Below are positions 11,016 through 20,299 of a stretch of DNA of 64,000 nucleotides, in pieces. The stretch's first letter is position 1. The number at the start of each line of letters is the position of its first letter. A model generated the notes under the pieces. It was not told where the DNA came from. It saw nothing but the letters and a program-made list of their open reading frames with translations, and did no database searches. Position numbers and translations under genes: made by a program. The stretch is from Phanerodontia chrysosporium (Eukaryota; Basidiomycota; Agaricomycetes; Polyporales; Phanerochaetaceae): the NCBI GenBank assembly GCA_001910725.1, contig MJGA01000034.1, forward strand, positions 62,001 through 126,000, given 5' to 3'.

Positions 11016-11964
11016 CCGCGTCAACTGCCATCAAGTGGGTCACAGGACCCCGACCACTACCTCTGTAGCATACTCGGCCTTGATTTCCACAACACGACGA
11101 ACATGACTAGCCCTACGAAGGTTGTATATAGTATGCTCACACATTGAGGGCGTCTATGGCCGCTGGAAGTAGAAATCAAAGACATGCTTCAGGCACAAAA
11201 TCCTCGGAGGTCGCACCATCGACACACTTCGGGCATGGGACATCTGAAAGTGCGCTTTTTTCCGTAGGACAGGCCCCAGCTCTGTAGGCCTCAGGGCGGC
11301 GCTGCCCTGTGTAGTGGTACGTAGGACTGCTGCGGCTGCCAGAGGCTTCCCGCATGTGCTGTAGCACTCAATAGGACGTACATGTCTATATAGGGCAGGG
11401 GTGTCTACCAAGCCCTACATGTCACATAGGTTCACTCGCTCCTCTAACGCTAAGGCGGCCTGCTTTGAGCGACACAGGGTCGCTCAAAGCAGGCCGCCGT
11501 CCCCCTCCTTCTTTTCAACTCTTAGTAGGAAACGACCACGTCCCAGATGTGGACTATCGACACGGCTCGGTTGTCGACGCCAAGAAGTGCTTCACTGCCC
11601 ACTCGAATGCGCCGCGGGGAATAGTATGAGACTTAGAAATACACACCCTTCGAGGGGGCAACGTGGGTACTACAGAAAGAACACTCGGACAGCAGGTACG
11701 GACAGCACGGGCTCGGGGGAATAACGGGGGACTAGCATATACCGACAACATTCAGAGGAGCATGGGAAACAGCGACGGGGGATCATACTCGGAACGAAGC
11801 GTCGAGGCATGTGGGGCATTTAGGGTACGGGGTGGGTATCATCAAGAGGCGACTCGGAACCAAGGAGGGGTGACATGTTACAAACGAGACCAGCGAACAA
11901 GGCCATCCAGAAGAAATGTGCAGCGTAGCGTAGCGAACTAGGGGAAATGGGACACGACTCACAC
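11016..11964. other. Non-coding or degenerate stretch between the LINE and the WOPR gene
   Basis: No convincing gene. Bases 11016-11100 show weak, gapped similarity to the repeat at about 32.7 kb (shared CTCCGC, GGACCCC and TTCGTCGT blocks on the minus strand). A perfect hairpin lies at 11454-11498. Short ORFs here resemble no family I recognise. Confidence 0.4.
11454..11498. repeat. Perfect 19-bp inverted repeat with 7-nt loop
   Basis: The left arm GGCGGCCTGCTTTGAGCGA (11454-11472) is exactly reverse-complementary to 11480-11498, separated by CACAGGG. No gene lies next to it, so it is not an obvious terminator. It may be a transposon footprint or a hairpin-forming end. Confidence 0.85.
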
Positions 11965-12880
11965 CTACGCCGCGCTGTTGACCTCCTCCCTGTCTTCCTT
12001 GCGCCCAAGATTGTCATGTGCCTCGGGCGAATGCGAGTGGTGCACAGAGTGCCCGTAGCCCGAGTACTGCGGCCAGACCTGCGGATACGAATTGTGACTG
12101 GGCTGCGAGTAGTACGGGTACGCACTCGACGGTGATGTCTGTGCCGGCTCGTGCCCATATCCCGGGTACGTGATCGCAGGAGACGTCGGCTGCGGCTGCG
12201 GCGTGGGTGTATGCTGAATGGATGACACAGGTGGAGGTGGATACGAAGATGGTGCGGGCGGCGGATACGAGCTGTAGTGCGGGTAGCTCGGATAATAGCT
12301 GTAGCCCGTGTACGTCGTCGTCTGCGAGAGGCTGCCAGTGTCAGGGTATGCAGACGCCGCCTGATGGATGGGTGTGGGGTATGTCGGCGACGACCCTTCT
12401 TCTCCAGCAGAGTCCTGGCTGCGCGACGGGGCCTGTTTCTTCCGGGACAACCGCTTGGGGACAGACGGGCTATACGGATCGTAACGCTTCGCGCGCTTCG
12501 ACGATGACGGCTCGTCTTCGGGCGACGGGAGCAGAAGTGGCGTAGACAACATCGGCGACGTGTCTGGCTCATCCGCTTCGCCACGATAATGGGGAATACC
12601 ATCGACACCGATCTCGACCTTCCGTGGATTTCTGAAGTGTGTCTTGTCGAGGTATTCTGGGGAGATATCGAGAGACGCCAACTTGGGAAGGGTTGAGGGC
12701 GAGCGCAGACACCCCTGCTTAATGTCTTCAACCTTGTGATACGAGATCAGGTGTTGTGCGACACCGCTAATGGTCAGAGAGAATGTCTGTTGTGCAATGA
12801 GTAAGACGGCATTGGGCGATCGCGTTGCGACGCACCTTCTTCATCATTCCCCCAGGCTTGAACTTGTAGCTGTTCGTCAA
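11965..12880 (-). pseudogene. 5'-truncated Gti1/Pac2 (WOPR) transcription factor gene
   Basis: Two exon pieces are supported: about 12880-12836 (ending SYKFKPGGMMKK) and 12786-11965, joined by a 49-nt intron (donor GTGCGT, acceptor CAG), phase 0. The join reads MMKK-TFSLTISGVAQHL, then ISYHKVEDIKQGCLRSPSTL and LEIS-type residues (SLDISPEYLDKTHFRNP), which matches the second half of the WOPR DNA-binding domain. A Pro/Tyr/Ser-rich tail follows (SYPPPAPSSYPPPP), as usual for these morphogenesis and dimorphism regulators. The N-terminal half of the domain is nowhere in the window. Upstream of about 12880 the frame hits stops, and 70 nt further begins the convergently placed 3' end of an integrase-core gene. 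Disruption by that element is the simplest reading; an unrecognised distant first exon is the alternative. Confidence 0.75.
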
Positions 12881-12949
12881 GCTTCCGACCAGACTGCGTC
12901 CTCGTGCATAGACTCTTCACAGCAGAATTTATACAAGAAATGTGCTATT

Positions 12950-14831
12950 CTAGTCAAAGTATGCTTCATACAGAGGTTCAGTCTCCACAACAGTTTGTAG
13001 ATGGCCATCATAGTGAGGCCCCCCCTGCAGTGGTTCGATAGCCTGGACGCTACTTTCAGAGTTTGTGGTGACCTCTTGTATCTCAATCAGATCAGCATCT
13101 TCTGCAGGACGAGTGAGCACATTCAAGCCTGATATAAATACCTCTGAATAGCTTACCAACAGCATCTTCTAGTCGCACTGTAGCGCCATCTACGAAGTCT
13201 TCATACATGACAGGTGCCGGCAGTCCCCCCACACCGAACTCCACTTCTCGCTGGTGTTCAAGCAAAGGAAAGCCTTGTTCTTCTCCTATTTCCTGGACGA
13301 GTCCATAGTCGGCCAAGACAACTTGCACTTCAGGGAAACTTGACAGAAACAGAGTTGTCAGGTGGAGAACATGCCTGTACACGTCCCAGAAATTTCGGAA
13401 CGTCAGCTCAGGAATATCTGGATCATGGCTGTGCACGTATTGCATGAAATCAGCGAAGGCAGAAGGTACCAGCTCGAATACTGGGTGGTCATCAGGGGCC
13501 CATTGCTTCTCGGCTGCCTGCAAGACATCCTCTGACGCTTCGACCTAAAGAGTTCAACACCAGGCACAGACTGTCGTGCTTAGAAATACATACCTTATAA
13601 TCCTGCAGGTTATAATCTTGTGGATACTGGAAGATATCATTCGGAACATCAGAGGGAAGAGCCTTATGCCGGTCTGCTCTTCTACGCGTGTTGTTGTGAT
13701 GGTGGCGATAGTCGTCCAGGCAGCTTTGCATGAACGGTATAGCCAAGTACCGAAAGGTGAGCCTTATGAACGCTGTAAGTGCCGACCAAGCCTGAGGATG
13801 TGTAAACATACTTTTGCAGCGCATTAGTGGGGTTATATGCACGACCAAGTTCTTGATCGAATAGATCTTCCAGCCCTTCTCCACATCTTGTGTGGTACTG
13901 CTTCCAGGCAATCTCAGGCTTGATGTTGCTGTGACCATGTGACCAGCGATGCTGTAGAGTCCCAGTCAGTGCAGGATCAAGATGTTGTCGGATCGACGTA
14001 TGGGCGTTTGCAATGCCGAAGTTCTTGGATCCCAGATCGCTCTGGGTTACCAGAGGAATGCCGTCTAGTACCATGAGGGGTTAACTAAAGCACAGAGTAG
14101 ACAAGCATATAAGTGAGAGACGTACTATGCTCTCTGGCAGCATTGATATACTGTCGTGTGGCCCATCTGGGGTTCGAGTTTGTCCACCAAACTACCAGCC
14201 AGATAATGCGTCCGCTGCCCGCCTCCACATAGATATGGAGGTAGAGACCAAACCGCTTCATCTTGTCATGCTGGTCCATGCACCATAGATGGTTAATTCC
14301 TAAGACTATAAGGGTACGCCGGATGAAACGCTTCTTCTTACGCGCCTTCACCTTGTCTGGCTCAAGGATACGCATAGCAGTGAGAATCTTTGGCCTGATC
14401 TTGTATAAGCTCAAATATACTGCAAGGAGAGGAAGCCTGAACGCACTGAGATACTTTTTTCCCATCCTTTCTTTGCCGAATCCGGTGACGCATCTCACCA
14501 GCCCCAATGTTTGGGAACTCCTCCCTCAGGTCTTGCACATCACTGATAATATCTTCAACAGTGTGTCCTTGCTTGCGCGTCCCTTTCAGACCCCATAGCT
14601 GATAGTATCGCTTCAGGGTGCTGTCACTGACAAGCGCAGCAGCGTAGAGAAAGCAGTGCATGGTAGAGCTTTTCAGCATATAGTGAATCCTTGAGATACT
14701 GTTACTCACCACAAAGTGTACTGTGTCTCGTCATAATGCCTTTTCAGCATCTGCAGCATTCTAGGCTTCAAAACTCCCTGGAGGAAGTATCGCCTTGCGT
14801 GCACTTCAATTATCTCCGGCGGTACTGCCAT
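12950..14831 (-). CDS. Integrase-core (DDE) protein of a basidiomycete transposable element, apparently intact
   Basis: Seven exons join in frame without any stop: 14831-14710, 14668-14455, 14399-14126, 14064-13812, 13762-13594, 13544-13157, 13101-12950 (1,572 nt, 523 residues). Introns are 41-61 nt with GT-AG borders. The centre carries an integrase-like core: NHLWCMDQHDKMKRFG (first Asp), GIPLVTQSDLGSKNFG (second Asp) and HSNIKPEIAW (Glu), with 40 residues between the second Asp and the Glu, as in retroviral-type integrases. The N-terminal part (LKRYYQLWGL, MRHRIRQRKDG) resembles the helical region before such cores. No RT, gag or terminal repeats were found around it. It may be a DNA-transposon integrase or a domesticated gene. 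An extra upstream exon (about 15025-14850) is possible. Confidence 0.78.
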
Positions 14832-15847
14832 GACTTTCGTTAGCACCTATTCACATGATGTAGAGTTATGACTACACTAACTACTAGGCAGGTACTGATT
14901 TGCGCGAGGCATCCTAGGGTATGCAGATCTACTTGAGCTGCTGGAAGAGTGTGGCTGCTGGAGGTAAACAGCGCAGAGTATAGACGCCACATCCTTGCGT
15001 ATCTTCCGCATTTAGTAAGAGGCAAGCGCTCAAGTAGGTGGCCCGCCTGTGCCTAGCTACAACATCAGGGGGAATTTGCTAAGGTACAAAGAGTACACTA
15101 AAGGGCTACACACATATTTGTGGTGTGTTTTCCAGAAAATCATGAGTCTCCCGCTGCTTTTGAGGTCAGGACAAGGCAAACACTCTTCACGCATGTGACT
15201 TCCTGATTACACTCAGTGTGACAAGTGTGACCTCTGAATGATTCCAGGTCACCGTGGCGTCGTTTGCAAGATTCAACCTTCAGTTCGTTGTAACAAGATG
15301 CTGTACCACCATCTCGTGAGTGACACAGTGTTAACTATGCTTCATTATAAGTATACAGTGATGGTACTTCAGCTTTTGTTGCAAATAGTAATATCGACAA
15401 TGTGTCACGGATCGTCAGGCAGGTCAGGATTTGCTTCCGCTGCTGGAGTATTCCACACCCCAAATTCATTATTATTTATGTCTCCGCAGGTCCGACAAGC
15501 AGAACTGCCCAGTTCTGAACATTTGCCAAGCCACTGTCCCAGCCTCTGGTTAGTCTGGGGCCGAATCGTCCATATTTGTCGACTGGACTTGACGACTGGA
15601 TAACTTGCTGACCCTAGGGCTCTATGGGACCGCCTCCCCCTCCTCACTTGCCTGCGGGCTCAGAACAGCCACCATCTATGTCTCAGCATATGGCTTCATC
15701 TGCACCCACTCTTGATCTTGGTATTTCTATCACGAATGCCTTGTGTCGCGGAGCTAGGGCTCAACGCTTCACGAAGGAGGGCAAGTGGGGAGGTCGACGA
15801 CAAGGCGCGGCGGAGCGAATCATGCAGCGACGAACAAACTTGCGCAG

Positions 15848-15925
15848 CTGTCCGTATTGACCAAGTTCTATTAGTGATATATGCTACAATACAAGCAACG
15901 GGCTTACCTGTCCGTATTGACCAAG
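15848..15925. repeat. Pair of 18-bp direct repeats, 60 bp apart
   Basis: CTGTCCGTATTGACCAAG occurs at 15848-15865 and again at 15908-15925. The sequence between the copies is AT-rich and non-coding. Confidence 0.8.
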
Positions 15926-16026
15926 AGGTCGAGATGACGGACAGGAGCGAGGAGTGCTACTCTTATATACTACAGGAGTTCAGGGCAGGCTGTACGATTA
16001 CCTAAGCTGATGGGCAGTGCTCAGCA

Positions 16027-16260
16027 TAGCCAGCGAGGCTGCGACGCGGACTGCGCGGCGAGGCTGTGCGGGGGCTATGTCACGAGGCTGTGTCAGCTGG
16101 CAGTGTCTCGAGGCTGCGTCGGGCCGAGGCTGTGTCATCAGGCTGATCAGCTCGGCGTGTCTCGGCGAGGGGAGTCATCAGGGATGACAGTGCCTCCTCG
16201 GCGATCTGGGGAACCGGTTGTAAGGCAGACCGGTGATCCGGGCAGTGTCTGAGCGCGCAG
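16027..16260. repeat. Degenerate GC-rich tandem repeat, CGAGGCTGYGTC-like units
   Basis: CGAGGCTG or AGGCTG followed by T/C-G-T-C recurs at least five times between about 16030 and 16145, then decays into GTGTCTCGG-type variants. It lies about 130 nt upstream of the alpha-kinase start codon and could be a minisatellite or a G-rich promoter element. Confidence 0.55.
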
Positions 16261-18559
16261 CGGGATGCGCTGGCGTCTAGGGGTGATGCGCCATCAGGGC
16301 GCGGCGCTGAGTGGCCAGACGCTGAGTGTGGGCGGCTAGGACTCCAGACGGCGCGAGGGCTGCTCGCCCGTTGGATTAATCGAGGAAAATGGCCAAAAAC
16401 CGGCGAAAAATAGGGCAGCACCATCACATCCGTGACACCTTGGATTCCTGCGACCGATGCGAAAAGAAGTTTCCAAGAGGAACAGTGCAGTTCCAACGTG
16501 TCAAGAACGTCAACGAGGCTACAAGGGCTGCTCATCCAGTTTGGAGCTTGTGCCCAGACTGCTTTGCCAGTGCACAAGCCAAGAGTATACTCCGCGGTCA
16601 AGGTGTGTACCCATAACAGCCTGAACACGAAGTAGACTCTTTCTTACCCAGTTTCTGAATAGCCACGTCGGCTCAAGCTAGCCCGCCCCCATCGAATCTC
16701 AAGCATTCCACTGCTTCACATAGCTATACATCCCATAATCCGGCATACAACCCAGCACTCTTCGTCCAGGACCCCAACTTTCAAGCCGCCATTCAGTCTG
16801 CCGCAAGAGGCATTCTTGAGCAGAATGGAATGTTGTCACCATCAACGCAGGCACATCAGGATGGGATTATATTCAACAAGGATATTTCACAGCATGTAAA
16901 TGCTGCGCAGCGAGGCCAAGGTGCGAGGCCAAAGCTTTAAGTCTTTGGCTTACCGAGCTTACCATGGTACAGGCTCAGCTCCTGTTGTTGCCCTTCACGG
17001 AGCCTCGCAACCTCCCCTATACAGACGGCCTTCTCTTCCATCCAGCTATCAATGGCGCTTTGGCAAAGGGCATGAGGTCGCGCCATCCAGCAGCCTGAAG
17101 TTCAAGTCACCTCTGCCTCCGCCGCCTGTCATGCCACCTAAGCAGCAGTTCATCACGATCAAGGTTTCCCTAGTATTCGTGAACTCGAACCATAATTTCA
17201 AGAAAATTGGAGTACGTCCATATGCTCTTTGAACCGAAGGACCATGCTGATCTAAAGTCTGCAGCATTTCTTTGGAGCAAAACCTGACATCGATGCCCAT
17301 ATCGGTGTTCAGGATCTCCACCACATCTGCTTCGACCTTCTTCACCCCTTGTGGTTGGCCTGGACAGGTGGAACTGTGTCTCTACGGCTTGAAGAAACGA
17401 CTCTTCATTATAAAAACAACCCAGTCAAGCTTTCGAGACCATCGCCAACTGGTTTGGATAGAGACGCTGTGTACAGTGAGTGTTACGATCCCAAAGGCCG
17501 CTTCAAGGCTTCTTTCACTGTCGCACTATCGCTCTGTATCTCGGCCGCAGCTTGGGAAGCAGGCTCTTTTGCACATCTGCAAAGTACACAGGTGCGTCAT
17601 AGCATCAAGTCGAAGAACCCTTTAGTTCAGAGCTAACTTTGAACAGACGTCAAATCCAGAGCCCGAGTCGTCTTCAACCAGGCTCATCCGTGGCCTCGAC
17701 GCAAGCCTGGGCAGATCTAATGCCACCAGCACGAACCAAGCCAACTCTGAGTCCAGCATATCTCTCGCGATAGGCAGACCCACCGCGGTAAGCATGGTAA
17801 AATCTACTGCAAACTCTACTCTGGTACGTTATATAAACGACTATTCATCTTAGGCTATTCATTAGCTCATATTGATTATTGCAGAAGCGACCCAGAGAGT
17901 GTTCTCCTGAGCTTGTTGGGGTCCCTTCGGTGGTCAATTTGGATATTACCACCAGGCCCCGCACACCGCCACCAAGTCAGACCAGCAAACGCTCTATCTC
18001 TGAAGGAGTATTCAGGTCCCCTACTCGCAAGGCGATCCTTGGTGCATTTGCCCAGCAGGGTGCGACTTCGAACGAAATCTTCAGTACTTCACTGGGTGGT
18101 ACATCATGCTACATACATTATCTGATGCGAAATACTCAGACGTACGTGACACCTTTTTGTAGATGTGTCTGCGGTCTTTGATGCCGAGTTTCACGTTATT
18201 CCCGATGTCACCTTCGCTCAACTTCTCAAGACGAAAGGCAAGATCCTTGAAGGCAATACCCCGAAGTTCTTCGGTAAACTTGTTGTCAAGTTGGGGGCCC
18301 ATCACCGTCTTGGTCCGCAAGGATCCTTCAAGACTGCTCACCCAGGCACGATCCATTCCAGCAGCATGGCGGACCCGTCGCTCGGCAGTTCCTTAGGCTG
18401 TCCATCTGTTAACGATCCTCTATCCCCTATCCGCTCATTCCTTGACAAGCCCATCTGCGTCAAGCAGGTCTACAAGAAGCACAGTTGCGGGTTGACCCGC
18501 TTCCAAGGCATGGTGGAATTCAACAAGGTTTGGCCAGAGGTGAAGTGCCTGGCCTGGGG

Positions 18560-18564
18560 CTCTG
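18560..18564. repeat. 5-bp target-site duplication CTCTG (left)
   Basis: CTCTG precedes the left LTR here and follows the right LTR at 26696-26700. Five bp is the usual Ty3/gypsy duplication length. Joining across one copy restores the kinase reading frame. Confidence 0.9.
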
Positions 18565-18901
18565 TGTAAGAGTCTGAATACGTGTATTGAAGACTTGAGC
18601 TCAGGCCTCAAATGTAGCACGAGTACAGAAGACTTGGACTCAGGCTCCAAGTGTAGCAATAGATAACTAGACGAGAGTACAAGAGGAGAAGCTGAAGAAA
18701 AGAGTACAAAGAGGTAGTCCTTATATACTCTAACCCAGGCCTGCTACCAGGAGGGAACAACGAGGCATAGGCTACCAGTCAGTACGAGTCATAATGAATC
18801 AAGGGATGAAACATGATGAAAGAGAGGGTGAAACATGTAAGAGAAAAGAGAGGATCAAATAAATCAGCATGGCCTTGCACAGCCATATCCCAACTGTAAC
18901 A
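18565..18901 (-). repeat. 3' LTR of the chromovirus
   Basis: 337 bp, bounded by TGTAAGAG and CTGTAACA on the plus strand (TGTTACAG...TTACA in element sense, TG...CA ends). It differs from the other LTR at four transitions: CAAATG/CAAGTG, ACAAAG/ACAGAG, AACCC/AATCC and AAACATG/AAATATG. Confidence 0.92.
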
Positions 18902-19027
18902 TTACGTCCCCATCCACGGTCGAGCTCCGTCGAGACCGACTTATTGCGTGATACACTCCGGAGGCAGGTCGGGGTCTGTCGAAGTGGATCCGTTGCCGGG
19001 GGTATTCGCATCATGAGGAGTCGTGTC

Positions 19028-20299
19028 TCAAGGTGTATACGGAGGTGGAATAATGGTGGGTTCGTCGTTGGAGACACGAGCACGACGGTCGCGACGACGT
19101 TGACGACGAGATGGGGTATTTGTGTTGCTGTTGGGTGATACCTCATTGAACGACCATCCCCGAGTGGGGCGAGTCTCCCGATAGAGAGGAGCCCAGACCC
19201 TCTGGTTGTACTGAGGGCGGCGAGGAAGGGGTTCGGTGCGATGAGCTGTCTGGGAGCGAAAGTGGAGTCGTTCGCCGTATTGCACGTGTCCGATGTTTGG
19301 ATCGAAGTACGTGTTCCAGACTCCGTCTACCATTTCCACGATATGGTCGTCTTGTTCTGCAAGAGTGGCGACGAGAAGTTCTTGCTCTCGTTGAGCATCG
19401 TAGAGGTGGTTGAGCTGATCGCGGATTCGTCGGGCCATTCGGACGAGGCGTGGGGCGGCTGTGGATTGGAGCTGTTGGATAAGGTCACCGACAGCATCTC
19501 GGGTGTTGTCGGTGATGCGTTGGACGTGGATGGTGGCAAGAGCGTAGTTTGCAAATACCGCGCAGGTAGTCGTCGCTCTCTCTTGGAACGCTGTGGAGCG
19601 GAGTGCGTCTCGGATGACAGGGTGGTACTGGATGTTGTTGAGGCGTTCTCGAAACTGGGGCCAGTCGCGTTCTGCGGCGAGCTGTTCTTTGTAGGCATGA
19701 TTGGCGAAGTGCCTGACGGCAACGCCATTCCAGGTCCTTTCTCCATGTTGTCCTGTGACCCCTTCGTGCCAGTCTCCTTCGACGTACCAGGGTCTGTCTT
19801 CGACGAGGGTGTCGGAGTTAGAGGTTGCGGGCTCTTGGCTTTCGCCTGGGAGCTCCTGGACGTCAGAGTCTTGAGCATTTGACTCGGAGGATGGTTCTTC
19901 TCGGATGGGTTCCTCGTCAACGTCTCCCCTTCTGTCTTCTTCGGCCAGGCGGAGGACCTCAGGGAGGGACGATCCGATGAGCTCTCGGATACGTTCTTGG
20001 GCCTCCCACGCGATGATTCGTCGTTCGACCTCATCATCGAAGGCGAGCTGGGATTTGGTGCACCATTCGAGGATGATCTTCCAGAGGTCATTTCGCTCGT
20101 TGGGAGTGGGGTTGTTGTTGAGCCAGTCATTGATGGTGATGTCGATGTTGCGGGTGTAAACGTGGTCAGTGAAGTCGTCTGGGAGGAGTTGGCTGAGGGC
20201 GAGGAGTCGGTCATCGTTGGTGATGGGGATGGTGTCACTGCCCATGAGGGTAGCGAGGGCCTGAATGCGCTGGTAGGTGGAAGAGAAGTTGGTCGACAT
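19028..20299 (-). CDS. Third ORF of the chromovirus, unknown function
   Basis: An open 423-codon frame begins 65 nt before the end of pol (in another frame) and stops about 125 nt before the 3' LTR, the position where env or accessory genes sit in other retroelements. I recognise no domain. It has no signal peptide or membrane segment, so it is not env-like. It shows an ordered N-terminus (SSTYQRIQALATLMGSDTIP), an acidic middle (EEDRRGDVDEEPIREE), Gln/Arg-rich helices that could form coiled coils (LVRMARRIRDQLNHLYDAQR) and a basic Arg-rich tail (PSRRQRRRDRRARV) suited to nucleic-acid binding or nuclear entry. Its long, intact frame next to slightly damaged gag and pol argues it is a real gene. 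Confidence 0.7.
   Translation of the reverse strand: MSTNFSSTYQRIQALATLMGSDTIPITNDDRLLALSQLLPDDFTDHVYTRNIDITINDWLNNNPTPNERNDLWKIILEWCTKSQLAFDDEVERRIIAWEAQERIRELIGSSLPEVLRLAEEDRRGDVDEEPIREEPSSESNAQDSDVQELPGESQEPATSNSDTLVEDRPWYVEGDWHEGVTGQHGERTWNGVAVRHFANHAYKEQLAAERDWPQFRERLNNIQYHPVIRDALRSTAFQERATTTCAVFANYALATIHVQRITDNTRDAVGDLIQQLQSTAAPRLVRMARRIRDQLNHLYDAQREQELLVATLAEQDDHIVEMVDGVWNTYFDPNIGHVQYGERLHFRSQTAHRTEPLPRRPQYNQRVWAPLYRETRPTRGWSFNEVSPNSNTNTPSRRQRRRDRRARVSNDEPTIIPPPYTP

Larger units (their letters stand above)
14832..16388. other. Long stretch without a convincing gene; contains short repeats
   Basis: Short ORFs occur on both strands, for instance around 15238-15603, but none shows a recognisable domain or codon pattern. 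An 18-bp direct repeat lies at 15848 and 15908, and a GC-rich degenerate tandem repeat at about 16027-16260. Part may be the non-coding 5' side of the integrase-core element. Confidence 0.45.

Noticed and set aside
12950..14831. Integrase-core gene as part of a retrotransposon
   Set aside because: No reverse transcriptase, gag or LTRs were found within several kb; the only RT genes nearby belong to the two separately bounded elements.
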